DNA of 14,430 nt from Candidatus Peregrinibacteria bacterium (GCA_023245725.1 JAHFJU010000005.1:42414-56843); one strand, 5' to 3'; numbered from the stretch's first letter, positions 6,174 to 12,701 are shown. The notes: generated by a model from the letters alone, not told the origin. Program-made: numbers and translations.

Positions 6174-7667
6174 CTAAACCAAATCCTCTAAAAATCTCGT
6201 AATAACCCTCACTCCAAAGCCAGTCGCGCCCTTACTTTCATATTTTTTAGGATCAGCAACATATGCCGGACCTGCAATATCTAGGTGAGCCCACGGCGTT
6301 TCTCCAACAAATTCGCGAATGAACGAAGCACCTTTTGAGGCTCCCGCCAAACGCGAAGTACCAGTATCTGAGTTACGAAAATCGGCAATTGTACCTTTCA
6401 TTTTATCTGCATCGTCTTGATGAATTGGCATTCTCCACAAAATCTCATCGGTGTCCTGACCAGCCTTATAAAGTTTTTCCATTAAGTCTTCGTCATTTGT
6501 AAAAAGCCCCGCGTGACGCTCTCCAAGCGCAATCATGCACGCGCCAGTGAGGGTCGCAACATCAATGAGCAACTCTGGTTTATAAACATCAACTCCATAC
6601 GCAACCGCATCGGCCAAAATCAAACGACCTTCGCCATCGGTGTTTAAAACCTCAATAGTTTTTCCAGTATAAGCAGTAACAATTTCTGATGGACGCATTG
6701 CTTTCGGACCAATTGAGTTGTCGGTAAATGGCGCAATAGCAACAACTTTTCGAGGATATTTTATCAACGCCAAAACCCTAAGCGTAGCCATTACTGTCGC
6801 CGCACCAGCCTTGTCGAGCTGCATATCTTCAATGTGTCCCGATGGCTTTAAATTTACTCCTCCGGTATCAAACAAAATTCCTTTTCCAACAAGAACAAGT
6901 GGGGTTTCATTAACAGGATTTTTTGGACTATATTCTAAAACCACCATCTTCGCCTCAACGTCTGAGCCTTTATTCACGCCCAAAAACGCACCCATATGCA
7001 TTTTTTCAAGTTTAGATTTTTCAAGGATTTTAAGCGACACGCATGGCAATTTCGCAATCTCTTTTGCACGCGCTTCGAAAAAACTTGTGTGTGCGTAATT
7101 TGGCGGAGCATTTACCCAATCGCGAACATCGTTTGTTGCTGCCGCAATTATCGCGCCCTTTTCGAAAGAGCTTTTTTGCTCAGCTGAGAATTCTCCAAAT
7201 ACATTCACTTCTTGAATTGATTGGCCGACTAATTTTTCGAGCGCTTCACCAGTTTTATATTTAATTCCCGGTAAATATGACGCAAGTACTATTGACTCAC
7301 TCACTGACTGAGAAAATTCCTGCAACGAATCATGAAAGAGGATCGAGAGCGATTGAGTTCCGTGTGCAATTGATGCCTTTACTCCAGCTCCAAGGCCAGA
7401 CATTACGGTTGCCACCGACATTTTTTTCTTCGCGCCCATTCCAACTACAATAATTTTATCAGGGAGGTTTTTGCTTATCTTATAGAGAAAAATCGACTGT
7501 CCGTTCTTTGCCTCAAATTCTTTTGAAGCAGTTAAATCGGCAATGTGTTCTTTCAAAATAGCTAGGTCGAGAAACGAAATAAAATTCTTGAAAGTTTCAC
7601 CTTCGAAAACCGGAATTAATAGAACTCCATCTTTTTTTATAAATTTTTCTGAATAATTAATCTTCAT
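6174..7667 (-). CDS. pepA: Leucyl aminopeptidase, M17 family
   Basis: The 497-residue protein carries the complete M17 active site in its C-terminal half. VGKGILFDTGGVNLKP supplies K262 and D267, MQLDKAGAATVMA supplies D285, and NTDGEGRLILADA supplies D344, E346 and R348. Together these bind the two metal ions and the bicarbonate/substrate. The consensus NTDAEGRL has Gly for Ala here, a mild change. The enzyme removes N-terminal residues from peptides in the cytoplasm and is usually a hexamer; PepA of E. coli also binds DNA, which cannot be inferred here. The open frame extends to 7724, but the ATG at 7667 is preferred. It begins MKINYSEKFIKKDG, matches the usual start, and lies 6 bases after a TATTAT box. 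It ends at a good terminator. Confidence 0.93.
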   Translation of the reverse strand: MKINYSEKFIKKDGVLLIPVFEGETFKNFISFLDLAILKEHIADLTASKEFEAKNGQSIFLYKISKNLPDKIIVVGMGAKKKMSVATVMSGLGAGVKASIAHGTQSLSILFHDSLQEFSQSVSESIVLASYLPGIKYKTGEALEKLVGQSIQEVNVFGEFSAEQKSSFEKGAIIAAATNDVRDWVNAPPNYAHTSFFEARAKEIAKLPCVSLKILEKSKLEKMHMGAFLGVNKGSDVEAKMVVLEYSPKNPVNETPLVLVGKGILFDTGGVNLKPSGHIEDMQLDKAGAATVMATLRVLALIKYPRKVVAIAPFTDNSIGPKAMRPSEIVTAYTGKTIEVLNTDGEGRLILADAVAYGVDVYKPELLIDVATLTGACMIALGERHAGLFTNDEDLMEKLYKAGQDTDEILWRMPIHQDDADKMKGTIADFRNSDTGTSRLAGASKGASFIREFVGETPWAHLDIAGPAYVADPKKYESKGATGFGVRVITRFLEDLV

Positions 7668-7673
7668 ATTTGC

Positions 7674-7679
7674 ATAATA
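7674..7679 (-). promoter_or_regulatory. -10 box (TATTAT) giving a leaderless aminopeptidase mRNA
   Basis: On the minus strand TATTAT ends 6 bases before the ATG at 7667. Transcription would begin at the start codon. The -35 region is poor. If used, this promoter separates the aminopeptidase from the structured element at 7768-7910. Confidence 0.45.
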
Positions 7680-7757
7680 CCAACGTTGATGAAGCATGGC
7701 GAGATGCGCAAAAAACGAATACAAAATTGTGCAACACTATTTAAATAAATGATTTCG

Positions 7758-7917
7758 TGTATTTTATCGAGAGAGCCTCCGGCATCTTTTGTCGACATGT
7801 CGCTTGAACACACTTTGCCGATACATGATCGGCTCCGTGTGCGCGTCGGGGTGCATGACCCCTCCGCAGAGCGCGACGATTGTCTCCAAAATCCGCCTGT
7901 GCCTCTCTCGAAATACA
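7758..7917. repeat. Imperfect inverted repeat bounding the structured element
   Basis: TGTATTT, three extra bases and CGAGAGAG (7758-7775) are repeated inverted as CTCTCTCG and AAATACA (7903-7917). This gives 15 paired bases around a 3-base bulge. It extends the terminal helix of the RNA candidate, and could alternatively be the ends of a small non-autonomous element. No target-site duplication is visible next to it. Confidence 0.6.
7768..7910 (-). ncRNA. Candidate structured RNA with three-way junction, unknown family
   Basis: This 143-base stretch is 59% G+C (85 bases, counted by hand) in an AT-rich gap. On the minus strand CGAGAGAG (7910-7903) pairs with CTCTCTCG (7775-7768). Inside are, in order, GGC/GCC, UUUUG/CAAAA, GACA/UGUC and GUCGC/GCGAC, then a three-way junction. 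One arm is UGCG-GA-GGGGU closed over CAUGC (7868-7842). The next is CACAC-GGA-GCCGAU closed over CAUGU (7841-7809), with no base between the arms. Internal loops on this strand are repeatedly tandem G-A mismatches (7886-7885/7793-7792; 7893-7892/7786-7785; 7864-7863/7847-7846), which stabilise RNA. On the plus strand the same loops would be pyrimidine mismatches, so the minus strand is favoured. I do not recognise SRP RNA, 6S, tmRNA or RNase P motifs. Neither a clear promoter nor a T-tract terminator is seen. Confidence 0.55.
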
Positions 7918-7932
7918 TTACAAAACAATCTC

Positions 7933-9066
7933 ATGAAAATTGGTATTGATGCACGATTTTACAGCTCTGCCTTTACGGGAATCGGGCGATATAGCTACGA
8001 GTTAATAAAAAATCTCACCGTTCTCGACACAGAAAACAATTACGTTGTCTTTCTTAATAATCCTCAGTTCGACGAATTTATTTGTCCTAACGAACGATGG
8101 AAAAAAATCCTAGCAGATACTCCTCATTACTCACTCAGAGAACAAACACATTTCAAAAAAGTGATAACAAAAGAGAATGTTGACCTCATGCATTTTACCC
8201 ATTTCAACGCACCAATTTTTTATCGAGGAAAAAGCGTAGTCACAATTCACGACCTAACTTTAACACTTTATCCGGGAGCAAAAATGCGCAGTCCTCTGCG
8301 ACGTTTCGCGTACCACCAAACGATTTCGTCTATAGCGCGAAGATCTAAAAAAATCATTGCAGTATCTAATAAAACAAAAGAAGACATCGTCCATTTTCTA
8401 AAAGTAAATCCTAATAAAATTGACGTTATATACGAAGCGAGTAACGAGACGTTTCGAGTACTGCCGCAAGAGTACATAGAGCAAAATCTCCCAAACATAA
8501 AGGCTAAATACGGCATCACAACTCCGTATCTTCTTTACACGGGAGTATGGCGTGACCACAAAAATCTTATAAATTTGCTACGCGCATTTTCAATCCTAAA
8601 AAACAATCATGAATTTTCAGGACAACTTGTTATTACCGGAAAAGAAGATCCTCACTACCCAGAAGTAAAACAAACAGCTGAGCTTTTTTCCCTTGCCGAT
8701 CACGTAAAATTCACCGGCCTTGTTCCCGAAGAAGATCTCATTGCTCTTGTAAATGGCGCGACCGCATACGTCATGCCATCGTTTTATGAAGGTTTCGGGC
8801 TGCCAATATTAGAAGCATTTGCATGCGGAACACCGGTTGCCTGCTCACGTTCTTCATGCTTACCCGAAATAGCAGGAGAGGGGAACGCGCTTTTCTTCGA
8901 CCCGCACTGCCCAATGGAAATTGCCGAAGCTCTAAAAAAAATCACCACCGATGAAGAGCTACGAACAACACTTCGCACACGCGGGCTTAACCGTGCACAA
9001 GAATTCTCATGGCAAAAAACCGCCGAACAAACGCTCGCCGTATATAGAGAAGCTGTGAGATACTAA
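7933..9066 (+). CDS. GT4 family glycosyltransferase (group 1)
   Basis: From the ATG at 7933 this gives 377 residues beginning MKIGIDARFYSSAFTGIGRY, the standard start of GT4 mannosyl/rhamnosyl-type transferases. An open frame continues upstream to 7789 but runs through the structured element and has no family similarity, so it is excluded. VTIHDLTLTLYPG (about 104-116) is a typical acceptor-domain segment. YLLYTGVWRDHKNL (about 199-212) opens the C-terminal Rossmann domain. YEGFGLPILEAFACGTPV holds the donor-binding E-x7-E pair (E286, E294), followed by SCLPEIAGEGNALFFDP. It should transfer a sugar from a nucleotide-sugar during glycan assembly at the inner membrane face; donor and acceptor are unknown. 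The DciA-type gene follows after 7 bases, so the two are likely cotranscribed even though their roles differ. No ribosome-binding site is seen. Confidence 0.92.
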   Translation: MKIGIDARFYSSAFTGIGRYSYELIKNLTVLDTENNYVVFLNNPQFDEFICPNERWKKILADTPHYSLREQTHFKKVITKENVDLMHFTHFNAPIFYRGKSVVTIHDLTLTLYPGAKMRSPLRRFAYHQTISSIARRSKKIIAVSNKTKEDIVHFLKVNPNKIDVIYEASNETFRVLPQEYIEQNLPNIKAKYGITTPYLLYTGVWRDHKNLINLLRAFSILKNNHEFSGQLVITGKEDPHYPEVKQTAELFSLADHVKFTGLVPEEDLIALVNGATAYVMPSFYEGFGLPILEAFACGTPVACSRSSCLPEIAGEGNALFFDPHCPMEIAEALKKITTDEELRTTLRTRGLNRAQEFSWQKTAEQTLAVYREAVRY

Positions 9067-9073
9067 GAGACAC

Positions 9074-9400
9074 ATGTTTCGACCACTATCCGATTTCGTA
9101 CCAAAAGCCGTCAACCACCTTGGAATGACCAAACAAGTCACCGGAGCGCACGTTTGCCAAGCATTTCGGGCTATTTGCAACGAGATAATTCACGAATCCG
9201 CCGACGAACACATTCACCCACGTTTTTTTAGAAACGGCGTTTTATCAATAGGAGTCGACGCATCGGCTTGGGCACAGCTTGTAACAGATAAAAAAGTTAC
9301 AATTATTGAGATACTAAACAAGAGAATTGGCAGCGAAATTATTAAGAACATTCGCACCTCTCTTCACGAAAAAACCCAACTAGATGCACCTCAAATCTAA
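9074..9400 (+). CDS. dciA: DciA/DUF721-family protein (replicative helicase loader type)
   Basis: The 108-residue protein has the DUF721 signature in its second half: NGVLSIGVDASAWAQLVTDKK (about 54-74), then ILNKRIGSEIIKNIRTSL (80-97). This matches the KH-like fold of DciA. DciA proteins load or activate the replicative helicase DnaB in bacteria without DnaC/DnaI, interacting with DNA and helicase. The N-terminal half (KAVNHLGMTKQ...FRAICNEI) fits the usual helical beginning. Length is typical for the short form. It starts 7 bases after the glycosyltransferase stop with a weak AAGAGA upstream. The next gene, rpsP, has its own promoter beginning 18 bases after this stop. The family call is good; the helicase role rests on homologues. 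Confidence 0.78.
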   Translation: MFRPLSDFVPKAVNHLGMTKQVTGAHVCQAFRAICNEIIHESADEHIHPRFFRNGVLSIGVDASAWAQLVTDKKVTIIEILNKRIGSEIIKNIRTSLHEKTQLDAPQI

Positions 9401-9417
9401 TTTTGCACGTTTTTCAT

Positions 9418-9446
9418 TTGACTCTAACAACCTCACACGCTAAAAT
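9418..9446 (+). promoter_or_regulatory. rpsP promoter
   Basis: TTGACT (9418-9423), a 17-base spacer and TAAAAT (9441-9446) make one of the best sigma-70-type promoters in the window. The ATG of rpsP follows 10 bases after the -10 box, so the leader would be only about 3-4 bases (within a run of C) and no ribosome-binding site can fit. Confidence 0.75.
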
Positions 9447-9456
9447 CCCCCCTGCT

Positions 9457-9765
9457 ATGCTTAAAATCAGATTTTCTCGCGTCGGTAAAAAAGGTCAGCC
9501 AAGTTTCCGTTTGATCGTTGCAGAACACAAAGCACCGATTAAGGGGAAGCATGTTGAAATCGTTGGCACATACCATCCTTCACAAAAGCCAAAAGTGGCC
9601 ATGCTGAAGAAAGATCGTATTGAATACTGGATCTCTAAAGGCGCATGCCCTACAGATACAGTTGCATCTCTTCTTAAAAAAGAGGGTTACGCTAATATGG
9701 ATCGTTACATGGAACCACGAAACAAGAAGAAAGTTTCAAAATCAGCTGAAGAAAAGAAAGCGTAG
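9457..9765 (+). CDS. rpsP: 30S ribosomal protein S16
   Basis: The 102-residue protein begins MLKIRFSRVGKKGQPSFRLI and continues with VGTYHPSQKPKVAMLKKDRIEYWISKGACPTDTV, which is diagnostic for bacterial S16. S16 binds 16S rRNA helices in the 5' and central domains and is needed early in 30S assembly. An open frame extends upstream to 9403, but the ATG at 9457 starts the canonical protein and follows the promoter directly. The C-terminal tail (KKKVSKSAEEKKA) is a short basic extension common in the family. KhpA follows 139 bases downstream, the usual rpsP-khpA order, though a hairpin with a T tract lies between them. Confidence 0.97.
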   Translation: MLKIRFSRVGKKGQPSFRLIVAEHKAPIKGKHVEIVGTYHPSQKPKVAMLKKDRIEYWISKGACPTDTVASLLKKEGYANMDRYMEPRNKKKVSKSAEEKKA

Positions 9766-9774
9766 TGATTCTTT

Positions 9775-9825
9775 CCACTAGTAGCAGGGAGTTTTTTATA
9801 ACTCTTACGAACGTGGCGGTTTTTT
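9775..9825 (+). terminator. Possible terminator after rpsP
   Basis: Stacked short helices CCAC/GTGG (9775-9778/9813-9816), GTA/TAC (9781-9783/9806-9808) and GAGTT/AACTC (9789-9793/9800-9804) are followed by CGG and six T (9820-9825). The stem is interrupted by internal loops, so strength is uncertain. Confidence 0.4.
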
Positions 9826-9904
9826 CACAAATTAAAACTCAATCCTCGAAATACTCCTGTACCTCTCGCACATAATCCTCCTTATCCTCTAAATCTTCTA
9901 TTAT

Positions 9905-10204
9905 ATGGATCCAACACAAGGACAAGACCGCGACTTCGTTGAATATCTGGTTAAACAAATTGTTTCAAACCCTGACGCAGTAGAGGTAAGCCGCACTGTT
10001 GATGAAATGGGAGTACTTATTACACTTCGTGTTTCTAAAGAAGATATGGGCCGAATTATTGGCAAAAGTGGACAGACTGCAAAAGCAATTCGCGTTCTCG
10101 TTCGTATTATCGGATCAAAAAACAATGCCCGGGTTAACATGAAAATCGTTGAACCAGACGGCAGCGAGGTGCGCGTTAGCGATGACGACGGGGGTACATT
10201 TTAG
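9905..10204 (+). CDS. khpA: KH-domain RNA-binding protein KhpA
   Basis: The 99-residue protein is a single KH domain of the KhpA/YlqC type. DFVEYLVKQIVSNPDAVEV is the usual N-terminal helix, MGVLITLRVSKEDMGRIIGKSG contains the RNA-gripping GxxG loop (G53-K-S-G56), and QTAKAIRVLVRIIG is the following helix. The C-terminus extends a little beyond the usual length of about 75-80 with an acidic tail (VSDDDGGTF). In Firmicutes KhpA works with KhpB as an RNA chaperone affecting division and cell shape. The neighbour rpsP supports the identification, since the two genes are commonly adjacent. No Shine-Dalgarno site is present; the leader is pyrimidine-rich and shares TATCCTCTAA with the ftsZ leader. 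Confidence 0.92.
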   Translation: MDPTQGQDRDFVEYLVKQIVSNPDAVEVSRTVDEMGVLITLRVSKEDMGRIIGKSGQTAKAIRVLVRIIGSKNNARVNMKIVEPDGSEVRVSDDDGGTF

Positions 10205-10291
10205 GCGCATTTGTAGATTGATACTTGCACGCCAATTCCGTAGCCCAATAATTTAATTCAGGTTTGGCGATTGGTATTTATATATTTGTCA

Positions 10292-10319
10292 TTGAATTTG
10301 ATCATTCCCAAGTTATACT
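10292..10319 (+). promoter_or_regulatory. Promoter of the pilin-like gene
   Basis: TTGAAT (10292-10297), a 16-base spacer and TATACT (10314-10319) precede the ATG at 10329 by 9 bases. The mRNA leader would be only 2-3 bases. The gene therefore seems to be its own transcription unit rather than a continuation of khpA, which ends 124 bases upstream. Confidence 0.7.
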
Positions 10320-10328
10320 CAATTCACT

Positions 10329-10700
10329 ATGTCACAAGGAAGCCTCATTTCAGATGTTCAGGATGTACAACTCATCGATCTTATTAATAAGGGTATTGCA
10401 TATGCGATTATCGCCGCAGGTTTTCTTTCGGTGATTTTCATTTTCGTAGGTGGTATTTCATTTATTCTCTCTGGAGGACAAGAAGACAAAATCAAAACTG
10501 CCGTTTCGACTATCCGTTATGCGATTATTGGCTTGGTTATAACGGTTTTGGCGGTTGTTGTTGTCAACGCACTTGGTAAAATTATCGGTATTAGCACAAC
10601 TGACTACATCAGTTTTGCAGAAATTGTTCGACTAATTCAAAACATCTCAGATTCGATAAAAAACTCAGGATCAAGCACAAGCGGCTCAGGGTTGAGATAA
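10329..10700 (+). CDS. T4SS-pilin-type (VirB2/TrbC-like) two-helix membrane protein
   Basis: The 123-residue protein has two hydrophobic helices, about 23-47 (AYAIIAAGFLSVIFIFVGG) and 62-83 (IRYAIIGLVITVLAVVVVNA). A short polar loop with SGGQEDKIKTA joins them. This pattern and the SGGQEDK loop match the type IV secretion system pilin family that is widespread in Patescibacteria, distantly like VirB2/TrbC. There is no cleaved long signal peptide as in classical VirB2; the N-terminal 20 residues are short and polar, and the C-terminus is a Ser/Gly tail. No other secretion genes (VirB4, VirB6) are in the window, so a role in a pilus or conjugation machine is unproven; an alternative is a small membrane protein of unknown role. 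Convergent with the next gene. Confidence 0.72.
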   Translation: MSQGSLISDVQDVQLIDLINKGIAYAIIAAGFLSVIFIFVGGISFILSGGQEDKIKTAVSTIRYAIIGLVITVLAVVVVNALGKIIGISTTDYISFAEIVRLIQNISDSIKNSGSSTSGSGLR

Positions 10701-10705
10701 ATATA

Positions 10706-10729
10706 ACCGTTTATTTAGCGGTCAGTTTT
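10706..10729 (+). terminator. Short hairpin terminator after the pilin-like gene
   Basis: ACCGTT (10706-10711) pairs with AGCGGT (10717-10722) around a 5-base loop with one G-U pair, followed by CAG and four T. It starts 5 bases after the pilin stop. On the opposite strand the G-U pair becomes a mismatch, so it suits the plus-strand gene better. The T tract runs into the stop codon of the convergent gene. Confidence 0.45.
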
Positions 10730-11219
10730 ACTTTTGCGCAGCCTTTAGCACGTTATCCCAATCATATGGGAATTGATACGTTTCAAGAGCGCGAACTAGT
10801 GCTGCGAAAATATCCCACGCGGTGGTGTTTTTAAAATAAAAACCGTTTCCTTTTTCTTGAACAGGATTGTAATTAACCGTTGCCACATTGAGTTCTGGGG
10901 CAACTGGAACGCAACCGAATTTTCTAGCTGTCGCAATATCTTCAGCATTAAATACGATTGCAATATCTGCCGCCTCGAGCGCTTCTTTCTGAGAAACGCC
11001 GCACATTGTACTCTTTGCTTTATGCAAACAGACTGGGTGTTTTTCGGCAATAACAAGGTGAACACCGAGTGCCTCAACTCCTTCAATCATCTTTATAATT
11101 TCGCTAGATTCGTCGTCAGTCATTAAACAAATTAGCGGCATACGGCCTTCAGACTCATCAACCTTTAAAAGTGCTTTTTTAGACTTTTCTTTTTTCTCAA
11201 TTATTTGTTTTGAAGCCAT
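10728..11219 (-). CDS. Small Rossmann-like protein resembling C-terminal half of starch/glycogen synthase
   Basis: The 163-residue protein begins with a Lys/Glu-rich segment (about 1-25). The rest looks like the donor-binding half of GT5 synthases: PLICLMTDDESSEIIKMIEG, ALGVHLVIAEKHP, ALEAADIAIVFNAED, FGCVPVAPELN, then TVNYNPVQEKGNGFYFKNTT and IFAALVRALETYQFPYDWDN. The last two resemble the synthase ending (D-T-V-x-x-Y-N-P, G-x-G-F-x-F, and a helix with R-A-L-x-x-Y). The glutamate-containing donor motif normally placed before the YG-P segment (E-P-C-G-L) is not recognisable, and the acceptor domain is absent, so catalysis is unlikely. It may bind a ligand or partner. Expressed from its own promoter, divergent from the exonuclease gene across 46 bases. 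The family link is by eye only. Confidence 0.6.
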   Translation of the reverse strand: MASKQIIEKKEKSKKALLKVDESEGRMPLICLMTDDESSEIIKMIEGVEALGVHLVIAEKHPVCLHKAKSTMCGVSQKEALEAADIAIVFNAEDIATARKFGCVPVAPELNVATVNYNPVQEKGNGFYFKNTTAWDIFAALVRALETYQFPYDWDNVLKAAQK

Positions 11220-11225
11220 CTGAAA

Positions 11226-11234
11226 AGTATAGCA
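11226..11234 (-). promoter_or_regulatory. Extended -10 (TGCTATACT) for the gene starting at 11219
   Basis: On the minus strand TGC plus TATACT (11231-11226) ends 6 bases before the ATG at 11219, implying a leaderless mRNA. It is identical to the box before the GT-B gene at 2981 in both sequence and spacing. Confidence 0.6.
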
Positions 11235-11252
11235 AATTTTCGCCTACTTCGC

Positions 11253-11258
11253 TATACA
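11253..11258 (+). promoter_or_regulatory. -10 box (TATACA) for the 5'-3' exonuclease gene
   Basis: TATACA ends 7 bases before the ATG at 11266. With the opposing -10 box at 11226-11231 it shows that two divergent promoters fit into a 46-base gap with no room for ribosome-binding sites. No clear -35 box is seen. Confidence 0.5.
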
Positions 11259-11265
11259 TACTTTG

Positions 11266-12276
11266 ATGAATAAAATTATTCTAGTCGACGGCACCGGCCT
11301 TATATATAGAGGATTTTACTCAATTCCGCCTTATTTAAAGAGCCCAGAGGGGATTTTGACCAATGCAGTTTACGGCTTCACAATGATACTTTTGTCTATT
11401 ATTGAAACCCAAAAGCCGGATTGCATGGTAGTAGCTTTTGACCGCAAAGAAAAAACGTTCCGCCATGAGGCATATGCCGAGTACAAGGCCACACGAACAA
11501 AAGCGCCAGACGAACTGTTTGCGCAAATACCTATGGTAAAAGAGGTTGTTGCGGCATGCGACATTCCACAGTTTGAGGTAGCGGGATTTGAGGCAGACGA
11601 CATTATCGCAACCCTTGCGCGTAGATTAGAGAACGAGAATCCGAGGCCCGAAGTTTTAATTGCAACCGGCGATTTCGATGAATTTCAGCTGGCAAACGAC
11701 GGAACATCTATTTTATACCCAACTAAAGGCTTTCGTGGTGCGGATATTTTCACTCCAGCGCTAATTAAAGAGAAGTACGGAATCAATCCTAATCAAATTC
11801 CGGATTATAAAGGCTTAGCTGGCGACAGTTCAGATAATATTAAAGGAGTTAGAGGCATTGGAGACAAAACTGCCGTGGCTCTTTTAAACGAATTTGGCAC
11901 ACTTGAGGGAATTTATGAAAACATAGAAAAAATAACAGGAGCAAAACGCACAAAACTAGAAACCGACAAAGATAGTGCGTTTTACTCTCGCGAACTTGCG
12001 ACGCTTAGATACGACGTACCGGTAGATTTTAAATTGAGCGATTGCCGGGTGGCAACGGCTGACTCAGAAAAACTTCGTGAATTATTCAAACGACTAGGTT
12101 TTCATTCATTACTTCGCCGCGGCGAAGATGCGTTTGCCAAACAAGATGAAGAAAAAGAAGAAAATGATTTCGATTCGCTGTTTGAAGACTCTAAAAAAAG
12201 CGTAGGAGGAATTAATGCAGGCACAAAAGCCACACAACAAAAGACGACATCTGACGAACAAGCGTCTCTATTTTAA
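11266..12276 (+). CDS. Standalone 5'-3' exonuclease (PolI N-terminal/FEN type) with clamp-binding tail
   Basis: The 336-residue protein matches the 5'-3' exonuclease domain of DNA polymerase I without any polymerase domain. Acidic metal-binding residues are visible at D8 (VDGTGL), E109-D111-D112 (GFEADDIIAT), D136 and D138 (GDFDEFQL), and D187 and D190 (AGDSSDNIKG). The helix-hairpin-helix GVRGIGDKTA (194-203) binds the DNA duplex, and HEAYAEYKATR (67-77) forms the arch region. GDFDEF replaces the commoner GD(K/R)D. The last 45 residues are acidic and low-complexity, ending QASLF, which fits the Q-x-x-L-F beta-clamp-binding peptide. Expected role: removing RNA primers or flaps at the replication fork and in repair. 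A TTG at 11263 is in frame, but the ATG is preferred from promoter spacing. Confidence 0.9.
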   Translation: MNKIILVDGTGLIYRGFYSIPPYLKSPEGILTNAVYGFTMILLSIIETQKPDCMVVAFDRKEKTFRHEAYAEYKATRTKAPDELFAQIPMVKEVVAACDIPQFEVAGFEADDIIATLARRLENENPRPEVLIATGDFDEFQLANDGTSILYPTKGFRGADIFTPALIKEKYGINPNQIPDYKGLAGDSSDNIKGVRGIGDKTAVALLNEFGTLEGIYENIEKITGAKRTKLETDKDSAFYSRELATLRYDVPVDFKLSDCRVATADSEKLRELFKRLGFHSLLRRGEDAFAKQDEEKEENDFDSLFEDSKKSVGGINAGTKATQQKTTSDEQASLF

Positions 12277-12325
12277 ATTGACTTCTTGTCAAAAAAAGTT
12301 CGCAATAGCATTAGGCGAGCGCTGG

Positions 12326-12474
12326 GCATCTACAACAAGGCTGTTACGGCCTATACAAGCCACTTTCAGTGGAACTTTTCAGGTTTATCATATTTTGATA
12401 TGAAAGCGTCAATTTTTGCACAAATTGAATATAGCGATCAAAAAATGTGAACATTTTTTTGCCTATGTAGATGC
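12326..12474. repeat. 9-base inverted repeat enclosing hairpins upstream of ftsA
   Basis: GCATCTACA (12326-12334) is exactly complementary to TGTAGATGC (12466-12474), 131 bases apart. Three perfect local hairpins lie between the arms. The arrangement could be a small structured transcript or 3' UTR of the exonuclease gene. Confidence 0.45.
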
Positions 12475-12587
12475 GGCAATTCACCTGTTTCGGCATAAAA
12501 TAGTTACTATCATATTTCCTGTGCTACTTTTTTGATCATCACGACTACCCATTTTTGGCTTATTTATGACGAAAAATAGTGTTCGCT

Positions 12588-12701
12588 CAGATAAAGTTTT
12601 TTTATTTCGCACTATTCAATTTGCTTGAGCCAGAGGCAAAAAAGGTGAATACAAAATTGAAACAAACCGCTTGAAAAAGCCCAAAACACACAGATAAAGT
12701 T
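12588..12701 (+). repeat. 11-base direct repeat CAGATAAAGTT upstream of ftsA
   Basis: CAGATAAAGTT occurs at 12588-12598 and exactly again at 12691-12701, 103 bases start to start. The second copy lies just upstream of the candidate ftsA promoter. The pair may be a regulator binding site; DnaA-box consensus does not match. Confidence 0.45.

Noticed and set aside
7758..7917. MITE-like mobile element
   Set aside because: Inverted ends exist, but no flanking target duplication is seen and the interior is organised as paired helices; an RNA gene explains more. Not fully excluded without a copy-number search.
7668..7932. Open frames through the gap on both strands, extending the aminopeptidase and the GT4 gene
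   Set aside because: They read through the self-complementary RNA element and show no protein similarity; the family-typical N-termini begin at 7667 and 7933.
10230..10269. CGCCAA/TTGGCG inverted repeat between khpA and the pilin gene as a terminator
   Set aside because: The loop is 28 bases long and no T tract follows, so the evidence is too weak.
12215..12403. 62-codon plus-strand frame after the exonuclease
   Set aside because: It overlaps the exonuclease end in another frame, has no recognisable start signal and contains a hairpin; it looks like chance.
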